Shown piece by piece: positions 14,320-21,867 of a DNA stretch of 33,304 nt (its first letter is position 1; each line of letters begins with the position of its first letter). Under the pieces are notes generated by a model that was not told the DNA's origin, did not search any database, and worked only from the letters and a program-made list of their open reading frames with translations. The stretch is from Oscillospiraceae bacterium Zagget6 (GTDB lineage Bacteria > Bacillota > Clostridia > Oscillospirales > Oscillospiraceae). The position numbers and the translations under genes are program-made. The stretch covers positions 1-33,304 of the forward strand of contig MSHH01000079.1 of NCBI GenBank assembly GCA_001941075.1. Direction: 5' to 3'.

Positions 14320-16563
14320 TTACTTCATCTCCAGCGTCATTTGCTCCTCGCCCTTGTCCTCCGGCTTCAACAGTGCGCCGGTGGCGGGGATGTTCCTGGC
14401 CCGGTAGCGGGCCAGATTGACGATGCCGCTCTCCGCCGCAGACAGGACCTTGCTGAGTTGATACTTGGGTTTGAGGGTCAGCACCGCCACGCCCTGGGTG
14501 GTGCGGGTGGCCTTGGGGGTCAGGGCGACGGTGTTGAACAGCAGCGCCCGGTTTTCCGTGGAGAACACCGCCAGCTCTGTATCCTCCGTCAGCAAAAACG
14601 CCGCTTTCAGGGGGGATTTGTCGGAGTAAGCGCCGGTCAGCCGCCGCCGGTTGGTGACGGTGCGGTACTTCTCCAGTTCCACACGGGCGGCCTTGCCGTT
14701 CTCGAAGAAGAAGAGCAGGGTGCCGGAGTAGTCCCCCGGCAGGCAGGCCCACACCACGTTCTCCCCCTCGTCCATGCCCAGGCGGGAAGGCAGGTACTCG
14801 CCCAGCACACTGGCCTTGCTGTCGGCAAAATCGTTGAGCCGGGCCTTGTAGCACTGCTGCCGGTCGGTGAAGAACATGATCTCCTGGCTGCTGGTGGTCT
14901 CCCAGTACTGGCTGGGACCGTCCCCCTCCTTGTACTTCTGCTCCCCGGACATCCGCAGGGATTGGGGGGTGATTTTCTTGAAATACCCCTGCTGGGACAG
15001 GAACACATGGACAGGGTTGTCCGGCACGTCCTCCGTCTCCTCCGGCACGTCCTCCTGGTAGTCGTAGACGATTTCCGTCCGCCGGGGCACGGCGTACTTC
15101 TTTTTGACCGCTTGCAGCTCGCCGGTGATGATCTTCTTCACCCGCTGGGGGTTGTCCACCACGTCCTGGAGGTCGTCGATCTCCTGTTGGAGCTGGTCCA
15201 CCTCGTTGGTGCGGCGGAGAATATACTCCTGGTTGATGTTCCGCAGTTTGATTTCCGCCACGAACTCCGCCTGCACCTGGTCGATGCCGAAGCCGATCAT
15301 CAGATTTGGAATGACCTCCGCCTCGGTGGGGGTCTCCCGGATGATTTTGATGGCCTTGTCGATGTCCAGCAGAATCTTCCGCAGGCCCAGCAGCAGGTGG
15401 AGCTTCTCCCGCTTTTTCGCCATGTCGTAACTGGCCCGGCGGCGGACGCACTCCATCCGCCAGGCGATCCACTCGTCCAGAATCTCCCCCACGCCCATGA
15501 CGCGGGGATTGCCGTTGATGAGGATGTTGAAGTTACAGGGGTAGGCGTCCTGGAATGGGGTCAGCTTGCACAGCTTCGCCATCAGCTTTTCCGGGTCCAC
15601 GCCCCGTTTCAGGTCGATGGCCAGTTTCAGGCCGGAGAGGTCGGTCTCGTCCCGCATGTCGGTGATTTCCCGAATCTTTCCGGCTTTCACCAGGTCGGCC
15701 ACCTTGTCCATAATGGCCTCAATGGTGGTGGAGTAGGGGACCTCGTAAATCTCAATCAGGTTTTCCGCCTTGACGTAGCGCCAGCGGCCCCGGACCTTCA
15801 AAGAACCCCGCCCGGTGCGGTAGACCTGCTCCAGCGCCTTCTGGTCGTAGAGCAGCTGGCCGCCGGTGGGGAAGTCCGGCGCTTTCAGGGTGGCGAACAG
15901 GTCGGACTTGGGATTTTTCATCCGGGCGATGGCGGCGTCGCAGACCTCCCCCAAGTTGAACCCGCAGATGTTGGAGGCCATGCCCACGGCAATGCCCTGG
16001 TTGGCGGAGACCAGCACGTTGGGGAAGGTGGTGGGCAGCAGCGTCGGCTCTTTCAGCTGGCCGTCGTAGTTATCCACAAAGTCCACGGTGTCCTTGTCGA
16101 TGTCCCGGAAAAACTCCTGACAGATGGGGTCCAGCCGGACCTCAGTGTAACGCGAGGCGGCGTAGGCCATATCCCGTGAGAACACCTTGCCGAAGTTGCC
16201 CTTGGAGTCTACCGGCGGGTGGAGCAGCGCCCCATAGCCCCGGGAAAGGCGCACCATGGTCTCATAAATGGCGGCGTCGCCGTGGGGGTTCAGCTTCATG
16301 GTGGAGCCAACCACGTTGGCGGACTTGGTGCGGTTGCCCCCCAGCAGGTGCATTTGGTACATGGTGTACAACAGCTTTCGGTGGCTGGGCTTGAAGCCGT
16401 CGATTTCCGGAATGGCCCGGCTGATAATGACGCTCATGGCGTAGGGCATATAGTTGATTTCCAGCGTCTCGGTGATGGGCTGCTCCAGCACCTCGGCGTG
16501 GAGGCCCTTGACGTTTTCGTTGTTGGTGGGTTTGGGTGCGGTGTCTTTTTTGCGTCTTGCCAT
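14320..16563 (-). CDS. Type IIA DNA topoisomerase A subunit (ParC/GyrA-like)
   Basis: The 747-residue A subunit cuts and rejoins DNA. Domains: winged helix and tower from residue 30, active-site Tyr139 in ASRYTEVRL, coiled coil about 430-490, and a C-terminal beta-pinwheel from about 510. The GyrA box (QRRGGKG) is absent from the pinwheel, so topoisomerase IV-type decatenation is more likely than gyrase supercoiling. In the quinolone-determining region, HGDAAIYE carries Ala97 and Glu101 where E. coli GyrA has Ser83 and Asp87. No B subunit (parE/gyrB) is next to it; the neighbours are but/kinase-like and rplT. The start at 16563 has GAGG about six bases upstream. Confidence 0.88.
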   Translation of the reverse strand: MARRKKDTAPKPTNNENVKGLHAEVLEQPITETLEINYMPYAMSVIISRAIPEIDGFKPSHRKLLYTMYQMHLLGGNRTKSANVVGSTMKLNPHGDAAIYETMVRLSRGYGALLHPPVDSKGNFGKVFSRDMAYAASRYTEVRLDPICQEFFRDIDKDTVDFVDNYDGQLKEPTLLPTTFPNVLVSANQGIAVGMASNICGFNLGEVCDAAIARMKNPKSDLFATLKAPDFPTGGQLLYDQKALEQVYRTGRGSLKVRGRWRYVKAENLIEIYEVPYSTTIEAIMDKVADLVKAGKIREITDMRDETDLSGLKLAIDLKRGVDPEKLMAKLCKLTPFQDAYPCNFNILINGNPRVMGVGEILDEWIAWRMECVRRRASYDMAKKREKLHLLLGLRKILLDIDKAIKIIRETPTEAEVIPNLMIGFGIDQVQAEFVAEIKLRNINQEYILRRTNEVDQLQQEIDDLQDVVDNPQRVKKIITGELQAVKKKYAVPRRTEIVYDYQEDVPEETEDVPDNPVHVFLSQQGYFKKITPQSLRMSGEQKYKEGDGPSQYWETTSSQEIMFFTDRQQCYKARLNDFADSKASVLGEYLPSRLGMDEGENVVWACLPGDYSGTLLFFFENGKAARVELEKYRTVTNRRRLTGAYSDKSPLKAAFLLTEDTELAVFSTENRALLFNTVALTPKATRTTQGVAVLTLKPKYQLSKVLSAAESGIVNLARYRARNIPATGALLKPEDKGEEQMTLEMK

Positions 16564-16642
16564 AACTTACCTCAGTCTAAAAACAATTCTTCTCTTCTTC
16601 AAATTCATCACAGTATATCACACCCAGGCCGCCCTCGCAAGA

Positions 16643-16686
16643 CAAAAACACAGCGCGGAGATTCCAAAAAACCTCCGCGCTGTGTC
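16643..16686 (-). terminator. Terminator of the infC-rpmI-rplT operon
   Basis: A 13-bp perfect stem 16648-16660/16673-16685 (core CAGCGCGGAG) is followed on the minus strand by TTTTTG. It lies about 230 bases past the rplT stop, with a heptad array and a palindromic repeat in between, and just before the topoisomerase gene. Confidence 0.85.
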
Positions 16687-16687
16687 A

Positions 16688-16786
16688 ACCCCTCCGCCAC
16701 CGCCTAAAGGCGGCGGCCCTCCTCCGCCGTCAAGCGGCACTTCCGGGGCTTTACCCCTCCCTGCCCTTTCAGGGGAGGCAAGGGGG
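16688..16786 (+). repeat. Intergenic palindromic repeat, copy 2 (full length)
   Basis: This is a roughly 100-bp GC-rich unit with three self-complementary parts: CCGCCTAAAGGCGG, GCCGTCAAGCGGC and CCTCCCTGCCCTTTCAGGGGAGG. It is nearly identical, in opposite orientation, to copy 3 at 23141-23240. With the array at 16852 it fills the gap between the topoisomerase gene and rplT; 16787-16850 shows nothing else. Confidence 0.8.
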
Positions 16787-16851
16787 CTAGTTTTTGTCGT
16801 TTGTTGCCGCTTTTGTTCGGCAGATGAGAGATTTTTCTGTAAAAACTCTCT

Positions 16852-16910
16852 CTAGCCACTAGCCATTCGTTCAGCGCCACAAAGCTAAGAGCTAATAGCT
16901 AAAAGCCAAT
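16852..16910 (-). repeat. Heptad arrays downstream of rplT
   Basis: Plus-strand units AGCTAAG, AGCTAAT, AGCTAAA and AGCCAAT (16883-16910) begin eight bases past the rplT stop on the gene strand. A second pair CTAGCCA, CTAGCCA lies at 16852-16865. Confidence 0.75.
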
Positions 16911-16917
16911 GGCTCTG

Positions 16918-17271
16918 TTACAGGCTGGCCTTGGCGACCTGCACCAGCTGAGTGAAGGCGGCCTTGTCGTTGACGGCCATCTCAGAGAGCATTTTGCGGT
17001 CGATGGAAACGTTGGCCAGCTTCAGGCCGTGCATAAAGGTGGAATAGTTGATGCCGTTCTGCTTGCAGGCGGCGCTGATACGGGTGATCCACAGGCGGCG
17101 GAAGTCGCGCTTCTTCAGGCGGCGGCCGGTGTAGGCGTAGGTCAGGGACTTCATGACGGCCTGGTTCGCCATCTTGTAGTGCTTGCTCTTGGCGCCCCAG
17201 TAGCCCTTGGCCATCTTGAGGACCTTATTTCTTCTCTTGCGCGTCATCATTGCGCGTTTGACTCTTGCCAT
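16918..17271 (-). CDS. rplT: 50S ribosomal protein L20
   Basis: The 117-residue basic protein is a full-length L20, with the conserved basic N-terminus ([26 protein letters not shown] begins it) and [12 protein letters not shown] in the middle. L20 binds 23S rRNA early in 50S assembly, and in Firmicutes it also binds the leader of this operon to repress it. AGGAGG lies eight bases before the ATG. It is the last gene of infC-rpmI-rplT, 20 bases downstream of rpmI. Confidence 0.98.
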   Translation of the reverse strand: MARVKRAMMTRKRRNKVLKMAKGYWGAKSKHYKMANQAVMKSLTYAYTGRRLKKRDFRRLWITRISAACKQNGINYSTFMHGLKLANVSIDRKMLSEMAVNDKAAFTQLVQVAKASL

Positions 17272-17291
17272 TTCAGTTGCCTCCTATCGAC

Positions 17292-17489
17292 TTATTTGTA
17301 AGGGATCATCTTGCGGATGGTATCGCTGTTGGTCACGTCCGCATAGGCGCCCTTGCGGAGGCCTCTCTTACGCTTGGTGGTTTTCTTGGTCAGGATGTGG
17401 CTGGCGTAGGCGTGGGAACGCTTGACCTTGCCGTTTTTGGTGAGATTGAATCTCTTTTTCGCACCGCTGTGCGTTTTCATCTTAGGCAT
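17292..17489 (-). CDS. rpmI: 50S ribosomal protein L35
   Basis: The 65-residue, very basic protein begins [14 protein letters not shown], the L35 signature. It is a structural protein of the large ribosomal subunit. AAAGGAG lies nine bases before the ATG. It sits between infC (33 bases upstream) and rplT, the conserved bacterial order. Confidence 0.98.
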   Translation of the reverse strand: MPKMKTHSGAKKRFNLTKNGKVKRSHAYASHILTKKTTKRKRGLRKGAYADVTNSDTIRKMIPYK

Positions 17490-17522
17490 GGTGAAAGACT
17501 CCTTTCGTTGGTGGCAGCTGCG

Positions 17523-18098
17523 TTATTTTTTCTCAGGCGAGCGGCGGTTGTCGCGCCGGGCCGCGCCTTTGGAGGCGGCGTCCTTGGACGCCTTGGGGGA
17601 GAGCAGCATGGTCATATGGCGGCCATCCAGGACGGGCTTGCGGTCCATCACGGCGATCTCCTCGCTCTCCGCGGCGAAGCGGCGCAGCAGCTTCTCGCCG
17701 ATGTCGGTGTGGGCCATTTCACGGCCCCGGAAGCGGACAGTGACCTTGACGCGGTTGCCCTCGTTCAGGAACTTATGGGCGTTGCGGAGTTTGGTGTTGA
17801 AGTCGCCCACATCGATGCTGGGGGACATCCGAATCTCCTTGATTTCAACCACGTGCTGGTTCTTTTTCGCTTCTTTTTCCCGCTTGGACTGCTCGAAGCG
17901 GAACTTGCCGTAGTCCATGATTTTGCACACAGGGGGGACGGCCTTGGGAGAGATCTTGACCAGGTCCAGACCGGCCTTCTGCGCCTCCTGCAACGCGGCG
18001 CGGGAGGACATGATACCCATCTGCTGGCCGGTAGAGGAAATCAGGCGAACCTCTTTGTCGCGGATCTCCTCATTGATCTGATGAGACATACTGCTAAT
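17523..18098 (-). CDS. infC: Translation initiation factor IF-3, AUU start
   Basis: The 191-residue IF-3 has the N-domain (HQINEEIRDKEVRLI, MDYGKFRFEQSKREKEAKK) and C-domain (KEIRMSP, RFRGREMAHTDIG) joined by a basic linker. IF-3 checks initiator tRNA and start-codon pairing on the 30S subunit. The best start is ATT at 18096-18098: GGAGG (18108-18112) is nine bases upstream of it, while the in-frame ATG three codons later would be 18 bases from the same site. AUU starts for infC are known in E. coli and Bacillus and let IF-3 repress its own translation. The C-terminal tail is Lys/Arg-rich and slightly long. Confidence 0.95.
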   Translation of the reverse strand: MSSMSHQINEEIRDKEVRLISSTGQQMGIMSSRAALQEAQKAGLDLVKISPKAVPPVCKIMDYGKFRFEQSKREKEAKKNQHVVEIKEIRMSPSIDVGDFNTKLRNAHKFLNEGNRVKVTVRFRGREMAHTDIGEKLLRRFAAESEEIAVMDRKPVLDGRHMTMLLSPKASKDAASKGAARRDNRRSPEKK

Positions 18099-18286
18099 AC
18101 GAAAACACCTCCAGAATAAAATCAAAACGGATACCGAAACGGTATCCGCGCAAACCACACCCACCCGAAACCAGCCGGGTGAGAAGGACTAGCGTTATTG
18201 ACCACTGCGCCCAGGCGCAGAAGGTGAGGAACCGTTCCTGCTTTGTTTTGCGTAGCTATTATACCAGCGGAAATTTCGCCTGTCAA
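18099..18286 (-). promoter_or_regulatory. Promoter and attenuated leader of the infC operon (L20 leader type)
   Basis: A near-perfect promoter: TTGACA (18281-18286), 17 bases, extended TGGTATAAT (-10 at 18258-18263). The roughly 150-nt leader has a hairpin CTGCGC-CTGG-GCGCAG, a second CACCCG/CGGGTG stem, and an intrinsic terminator (18128-18136/18140-18148, then a U-rich run) just before the ribosome-binding site. This matches L20-controlled premature termination known from Bacillus (Rfam L20 leader). Assignment to that family is by position and layout, not by alignment. Confidence 0.7.
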
Positions 18287-18312
18287 GGGGAATATTCGGT
18301 TTTTTTGCCGCG

Positions 18313-18344
18313 AAAACCCCTCCGCCCACCGGCGGAGGGGCAAA
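18313..18344 (-). terminator. Terminator of the wall-polymer gene cluster
   Basis: The perfect 10-bp stem 18317-18326/18331-18340 (CCCCTCCGCC/GGCGGAGGGG) has a 4-base loop and is followed on the minus strand by TTTT. It lies 20 bases past the ABC permease stop. Confidence 0.85.
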
Positions 18345-18360
18345 AGACAGGATGGCGTGG

Positions 18361-19143
18361 TCAGACGGATTTCACGTACCGCCGCTCGTACTTGTAAATC
18401 AGCCGAACGCCGATGATGGACAGCAGCAGCCCCGCCACTGCCCAAACCAGGAGCCAGTTCAGCAGCGGGGTCTTACCGTAGAGCATGGAGTTGCGCAGCT
18501 GGGTGATGATATAGCAGGTGGGGTTGAGCCGGATCAGGGCGTACTGAGCGATCCCCTCCAGCTGCTTCTCCGGGTTGTAGAAGATACCGGACAGGTAGAA
18601 CATCAGCCGCAGCAGCACCCGGATGATGTTGGACAGATCCTCGATATACACGCCGCCGTGGAGCAGCACGCAGCTCAGCCCGAAAGTCAGCAGGAACAGA
18701 AGCAGCAGGTAGGGCACCACCCACAGCACCTTGGGGGTCCATGGCACCCGGTAAATCAGCATAGTGATAAACACCAGGCCGAAGCCGATGAGCATTTTAA
18801 AGCCCTGCACCATCATGTTGGCCAAAATCAGGATAAACTTGGGCAGATAGACCTTGGACAACACCGGCTGATACCGTTTGACCAATTTAACGCTTTGGTT
18901 GACGCACCGGTCAAAAAACTGCCAGGTGGTGTAGCCGATGAAGATGAAGGCACACAGATAGTCCTGGCTCCTGCCAAAGACGATGGTGTAAACAAAGGTG
19001 TAGACCAGCATGAACAGCAGCGGGTCTAAAATCCACCACAACCAGTTCAGGAAGGAACCGGCCACCTCGTCTTTCAGCTGCGCTCTGGCCGAATAGAGGA
19101 TGTAGCGCCAGTATTTGTGTACGTCTTTTAGAAACCGGATCAT
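18361..19143 (-). CDS. ABC-2 type polysaccharide/teichoic acid export permease
   Basis: The 260-residue membrane protein has about six transmembrane helices and an amphipathic N-terminus (RFLKDVHKYWRYILYSARAQLKDEVAGSFLN begins it), the pattern of TagG/Wzm permeases. These form a channel with an ATPase (TagH/Wzt) to move lipid-linked polymers across the membrane. The segment YLSGIFYNPE and the closing basic YKYERRYVKSV are typical. No ATPase gene is present in the cluster, so the partner must be elsewhere. It is the last gene of the cluster, after two CDP-glycerol-type transferases, supporting a role in teichoic-acid-like polymer export. GGGAG precedes the ATG. Confidence 0.88.
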   Translation of the reverse strand: MIRFLKDVHKYWRYILYSARAQLKDEVAGSFLNWLWWILDPLLFMLVYTFVYTIVFGRSQDYLCAFIFIGYTTWQFFDRCVNQSVKLVKRYQPVLSKVYLPKFILILANMMVQGFKMLIGFGLVFITMLIYRVPWTPKVLWVVPYLLLLFLLTFGLSCVLLHGGVYIEDLSNIIRVLLRLMFYLSGIFYNPEKQLEGIAQYALIRLNPTCYIITQLRNSMLYGKTPLLNWLLVWAVAGLLLSIIGVRLIYKYERRYVKSV

Positions 19144-19215
19144 AGCTTCGCTCCCTTACCGGCGTCTCCGCCGCATGGCTTTCCGCCCACAGTATACCAC
19201 AGGATAGCTCCAGCG

Positions 19216-20532
19216 TCAAACGCCCACCGTTTCCCGCTGCTGGCTGGCCCGGACGTTGGGCTTTTCCCCCAGAATGATCTCCAGCGCCCGCTGGCTGGCG
19301 TGGCCGTCGTCAAAGGGGCTGGACTTCTGGCAGAAGGTCTCGTACTGCTCCGCCCACTGGCTGCTGTCGGCCAACTGCGCGGGAATGGCCCGGAGCAGTT
19401 CGTCCTCCGTCTCCACGATGGGGCCGGGCAGCTCGTCCAGACCGATGTAAAAGCCCCGGATGTCGTCCCGGTAGGCGGCCAGGTCGTACATATAGAACAG
19501 CATGGGTTTGCGGAGGTTGGCATAGTCGAAGAACACCGAGGAGTAGTCGGTGATGAGCAGGTCGGCGGCCAGGTACAGGTGGTTGATGTCGGGGTAGCTG
19601 GAGACATTGTAGACAAAGCCCTCGTAGGCGGCGAAGTCGAACTGGCTGGCCACCAGGTAGTGGGCGCGGAACAGCACCACGATGTCCTCCCCCAGCTCCT
19701 GGCGCAGACGCTGGAAGTCCAGTCCCAGCTTGTAGCTGTAGCCGTTGGCGTCATCGTGCTGGTTGTCCCGCCAGGTGGGGGCATAGAGGACGATTTTTTT
19801 GCCGCTGATCTCCTCCGGTGTAATGTGAAGCCGGGCCTTGATGTCGTCCACATCGGCCTGGGTGTGGTTCAGCAGAAAATCGTTCCGGGGGTAGCCCTGC
19901 TCCAAAATGGTGTTCTCCTTGCCGGTGGCGGTCAGGTTCCAGGCGGAGGCGAACTTCTCCGAGCAGTAGGGAGAGGGGGAGATAATGTATTTGAACTTGG
20001 CGGAGTCCAGGTCGTATTTCCGCTGGATCTCCTTAGAGGTGTTCATCACATTGCCTCCGGCGGTGATGTCGTAGCCCAGCCGTTTCAACGGGGTGCCGTG
20101 CCAGCACTCCACATAGGTCTGGTCCTCCTTGGGCCAGACGTGGTCGCTGACCCGGTAGTTGAAGATCCAGTACCCAGCGGAGGCCATGGCCCGCTCGTAC
20201 TCTTTGGAGGCCCAGCGGACAATGGTGGTGTTGCGGTTGTCCTCCAGCCAGCGGAAATTATCCGGTTCCCGGAAAATCCAGACAAAGCGGTAGTCCGCGT
20301 ACTTCTCCTCCGTGAGCATATATTCATAAATGGCCTTGGGGCTGTCAGAATAGCCCTTGCCGGAGAAGGTGCAGAACACCACCAGCTTTTTGTCCACCGT
20401 CAGCCCCCGGGTGTGGACCCAGTAGTGAAAATGGCGGTAGGCGAACAGACAGCGGCGGTACACCCGCCGCAGGGGAGGGCAGGCTTTGGCCACGTTGTAG
20501 GCGGTGGTTTTGATGGCTTTTTTTATGTTCAT
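19216..20532 (-). CDS. CDP-glycerol glycerophosphotransferase family protein (TagF/TagB-like)
   Basis: The 438-residue peripheral membrane enzyme has family motifs CFTFSGKGYSDSP-like near residue 52, WHGTPLKRLGYD about 145, LYAPTWRDNQ about 250 and ITDYSSVFFDYANLRKP about 335. In TagF, the WHG His and the DYSS region lie in the active site that transfers glycerol-phosphate from CDP-glycerol to a growing teichoic acid. A basic, hydrophobic N-terminus may bind the membrane. It could add glycerol-phosphate or a related polyol-phosphate; primase (TagB) and polymerase (TagF) cannot be told apart here. AGGTGAG precedes the ATG. It is 32 bases downstream of the related gene at 20565. Confidence 0.88.
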   Translation of the reverse strand: MNIKKAIKTTAYNVAKACPPLRRVYRRCLFAYRHFHYWVHTRGLTVDKKLVVFCTFSGKGYSDSPKAIYEYMLTEEKYADYRFVWIFREPDNFRWLEDNRNTTIVRWASKEYERAMASAGYWIFNYRVSDHVWPKEDQTYVECWHGTPLKRLGYDITAGGNVMNTSKEIQRKYDLDSAKFKYIISPSPYCSEKFASAWNLTATGKENTILEQGYPRNDFLLNHTQADVDDIKARLHITPEEISGKKIVLYAPTWRDNQHDDANGYSYKLGLDFQRLRQELGEDIVVLFRAHYLVASQFDFAAYEGFVYNVSSYPDINHLYLAADLLITDYSSVFFDYANLRKPMLFYMYDLAAYRDDIRGFYIGLDELPGPIVETEDELLRAIPAQLADSSQWAEQYETFCQKSSPFDDGHASQRALEIILGEKPNVRASQQRETVGV

Positions 20533-20564
20533 AGTGTCTCACCTGTTTTTTTATGTGTAAACGC

Positions 20565-21704
20565 TCAAACCTGTGCCGATTCCTCCACCTGACGCAGTTC
20601 GGCGGGAATGTGCTCCAGCAGGAACTCGGTGATGGCGGCAGTGTTGTCCTGGTCGGCGGTCTGGATGTACTTGGCCCGGAACCGCTCCAGCGCGTCCAGG
20701 TCGTAGTTTCCGGCGCGAATCTTCTCCATCATCCCGGCGGCGTCCACGGAGACGGCCCCCGGCAGTTCCTTGCTGGGGTCGATGTTCAGCCCCTGGTTGT
20801 ACTTGTACGCCTCGTAGTCAAAGAGGTAGAAATACACCGGCTTGTGGAGCAGGCTGGCCTCCAGGGAAGATGCGGAGTAGTCGGTGATGACGCCGTCGCA
20901 GACCTTCATTAAATCATAAGTAGACCAGCCCTTGCCGGGACGGTTGCCCCGTGGGACGTGGAAATTGGAGAGGGGATGGGGCTTGACCAGCAACGCCAGT
21001 TCATCCATCCCGGCGGCAGCATGGAGCATCTGTTCGGTGCCCTCGTCGATTCCGTCCCGGAAGGTGGGCAGGTAGAGCATCAGCTTTTTGCCCCGCAGGT
21101 CGGGCCGCTGCTGCAAAAACTTTTCCCGCAGACCGGGGGCCGGACGCTGGATGTAGTCCACGCGGGGCATCCCCAACACCAGAATTTTCTCCGGCACGGT
21201 GTGGAACGCCTCCACATAAATGGCTTTGGTGGCCTGGGAGGTGCAGAGGATATAGTCGTAATTTTTGTGCATACACATCTGCTCCGCCATCTGGCTGGTG
21301 CGGCCGTTGGGGGTGTCCAGGCACTGATAGCTGAACCGCTTGACCGCGCCAATGGCATGCCAAATCTGCACCACCGTCAGGCTCTTTTTGTGGGGCAGCA
21401 CACACAGCTGGATGGAGTAGGTGTCCGTCACCGCGACGGAGGCGGTGGCGATGTGGTAGAGGCTTTTCAGCATCATCCAACAATAGGAGGGGATGTTGAC
21501 CTGTTTGGTCATTTTGCGGCAGAAGTAGACCACCTCTGTCTCCGGGGAGCGGCGCTTGATTTCCTCCTCCAGCAGGCGGAAGTCCACCGGCGGGGTGTCG
21601 GATTCCCGGGAGAGCATGACCACCTTGTTCTGGGCTTTCAGGGGCATAAAAAACAGGTAGAGGAAACGCAGGCCCCACCTTGCAATCAGCAGAAAAAATC
21701 CCAT
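20565..21704 (-). CDS. CDP-glycerol:poly(glycerophosphate) transferase-like protein
   Basis: The 379-residue protein is related to its downstream neighbour but distinct: IWHAIGAVKRFSYQ about 125 replaces WHGTPLK, LYLPTFRDG about 225 and VITDYSASSLEASLLHKPVYFYLFDYE about 290 correspond to the catalytic C-terminal half. The N-terminus is hydrophobic, suggesting membrane attachment. Probable role: one of the polyol-phosphate transfer steps in teichoic-acid-type polymer synthesis. Having two different members side by side suggests a primer-adding enzyme and a polymerase. I chose the ATG at 21704; the longer frame to 21782 would start upstream of the transcription start. Confidence 0.85.
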   Translation of the reverse strand: MGFFLLIARWGLRFLYLFFMPLKAQNKVVMLSRESDTPPVDFRLLEEEIKRRSPETEVVYFCRKMTKQVNIPSYCWMMLKSLYHIATASVAVTDTYSIQLCVLPHKKSLTVVQIWHAIGAVKRFSYQCLDTPNGRTSQMAEQMCMHKNYDYILCTSQATKAIYVEAFHTVPEKILVLGMPRVDYIQRPAPGLREKFLQQRPDLRGKKLMLYLPTFRDGIDEGTEQMLHAAAGMDELALLVKPHPLSNFHVPRGNRPGKGWSTYDLMKVCDGVITDYSASSLEASLLHKPVYFYLFDYEAYKYNQGLNIDPSKELPGAVSVDAAGMMEKIRAGNYDLDALERFRAKYIQTADQDNTAAITEFLLEHIPAELRQVEESAQV

Positions 21705-21753
21705 CGGCTCCCATCCTTTCCCCTGTTTGTTTTCAGGCTGTGTCGTTTCTATT

Positions 21754-21782
21754 TTTATACCATACAAACACCGGTTTTTCAA
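21754..21782 (-). promoter_or_regulatory. Promoter of the wall-polymer gene cluster
   Basis: The minus strand reads TTGAAA (21777-21782), a 17-base spacer and TATAAA (21754-21759) with an extended TGG before it. It lies between the prfB terminator and the first gene of the cluster. Confidence 0.65.
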
Positions 21783-21816
21783 TATGATTTCGCTGGAAAA
21801 ACGGCAAACAGGCCGA

Positions 21817-21848
21817 AAAGCGCCGCCCTGTCAAAAAGCAGGGCGGCG
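21817..21848 (-). terminator. Terminator of prfB
   Basis: The 9-bp stem 21822-21830/21839-21847 (GCCGCCCTG/CAGGGCGGC), with an 8-base loop, is followed on the minus strand by GCTTTTC. It lies 20 bases past the prfB stop. Confidence 0.8.
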
Positions 21849-21867
21849 GGAAGCTCTATTTCAGAAG

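Noticed and set aside
14341-16179. A 612-codon plus-strand frame opposite the topoisomerase gene
   Set aside because: It is an antisense shadow with repetitive His/Val/Leu-rich composition and no start signal.
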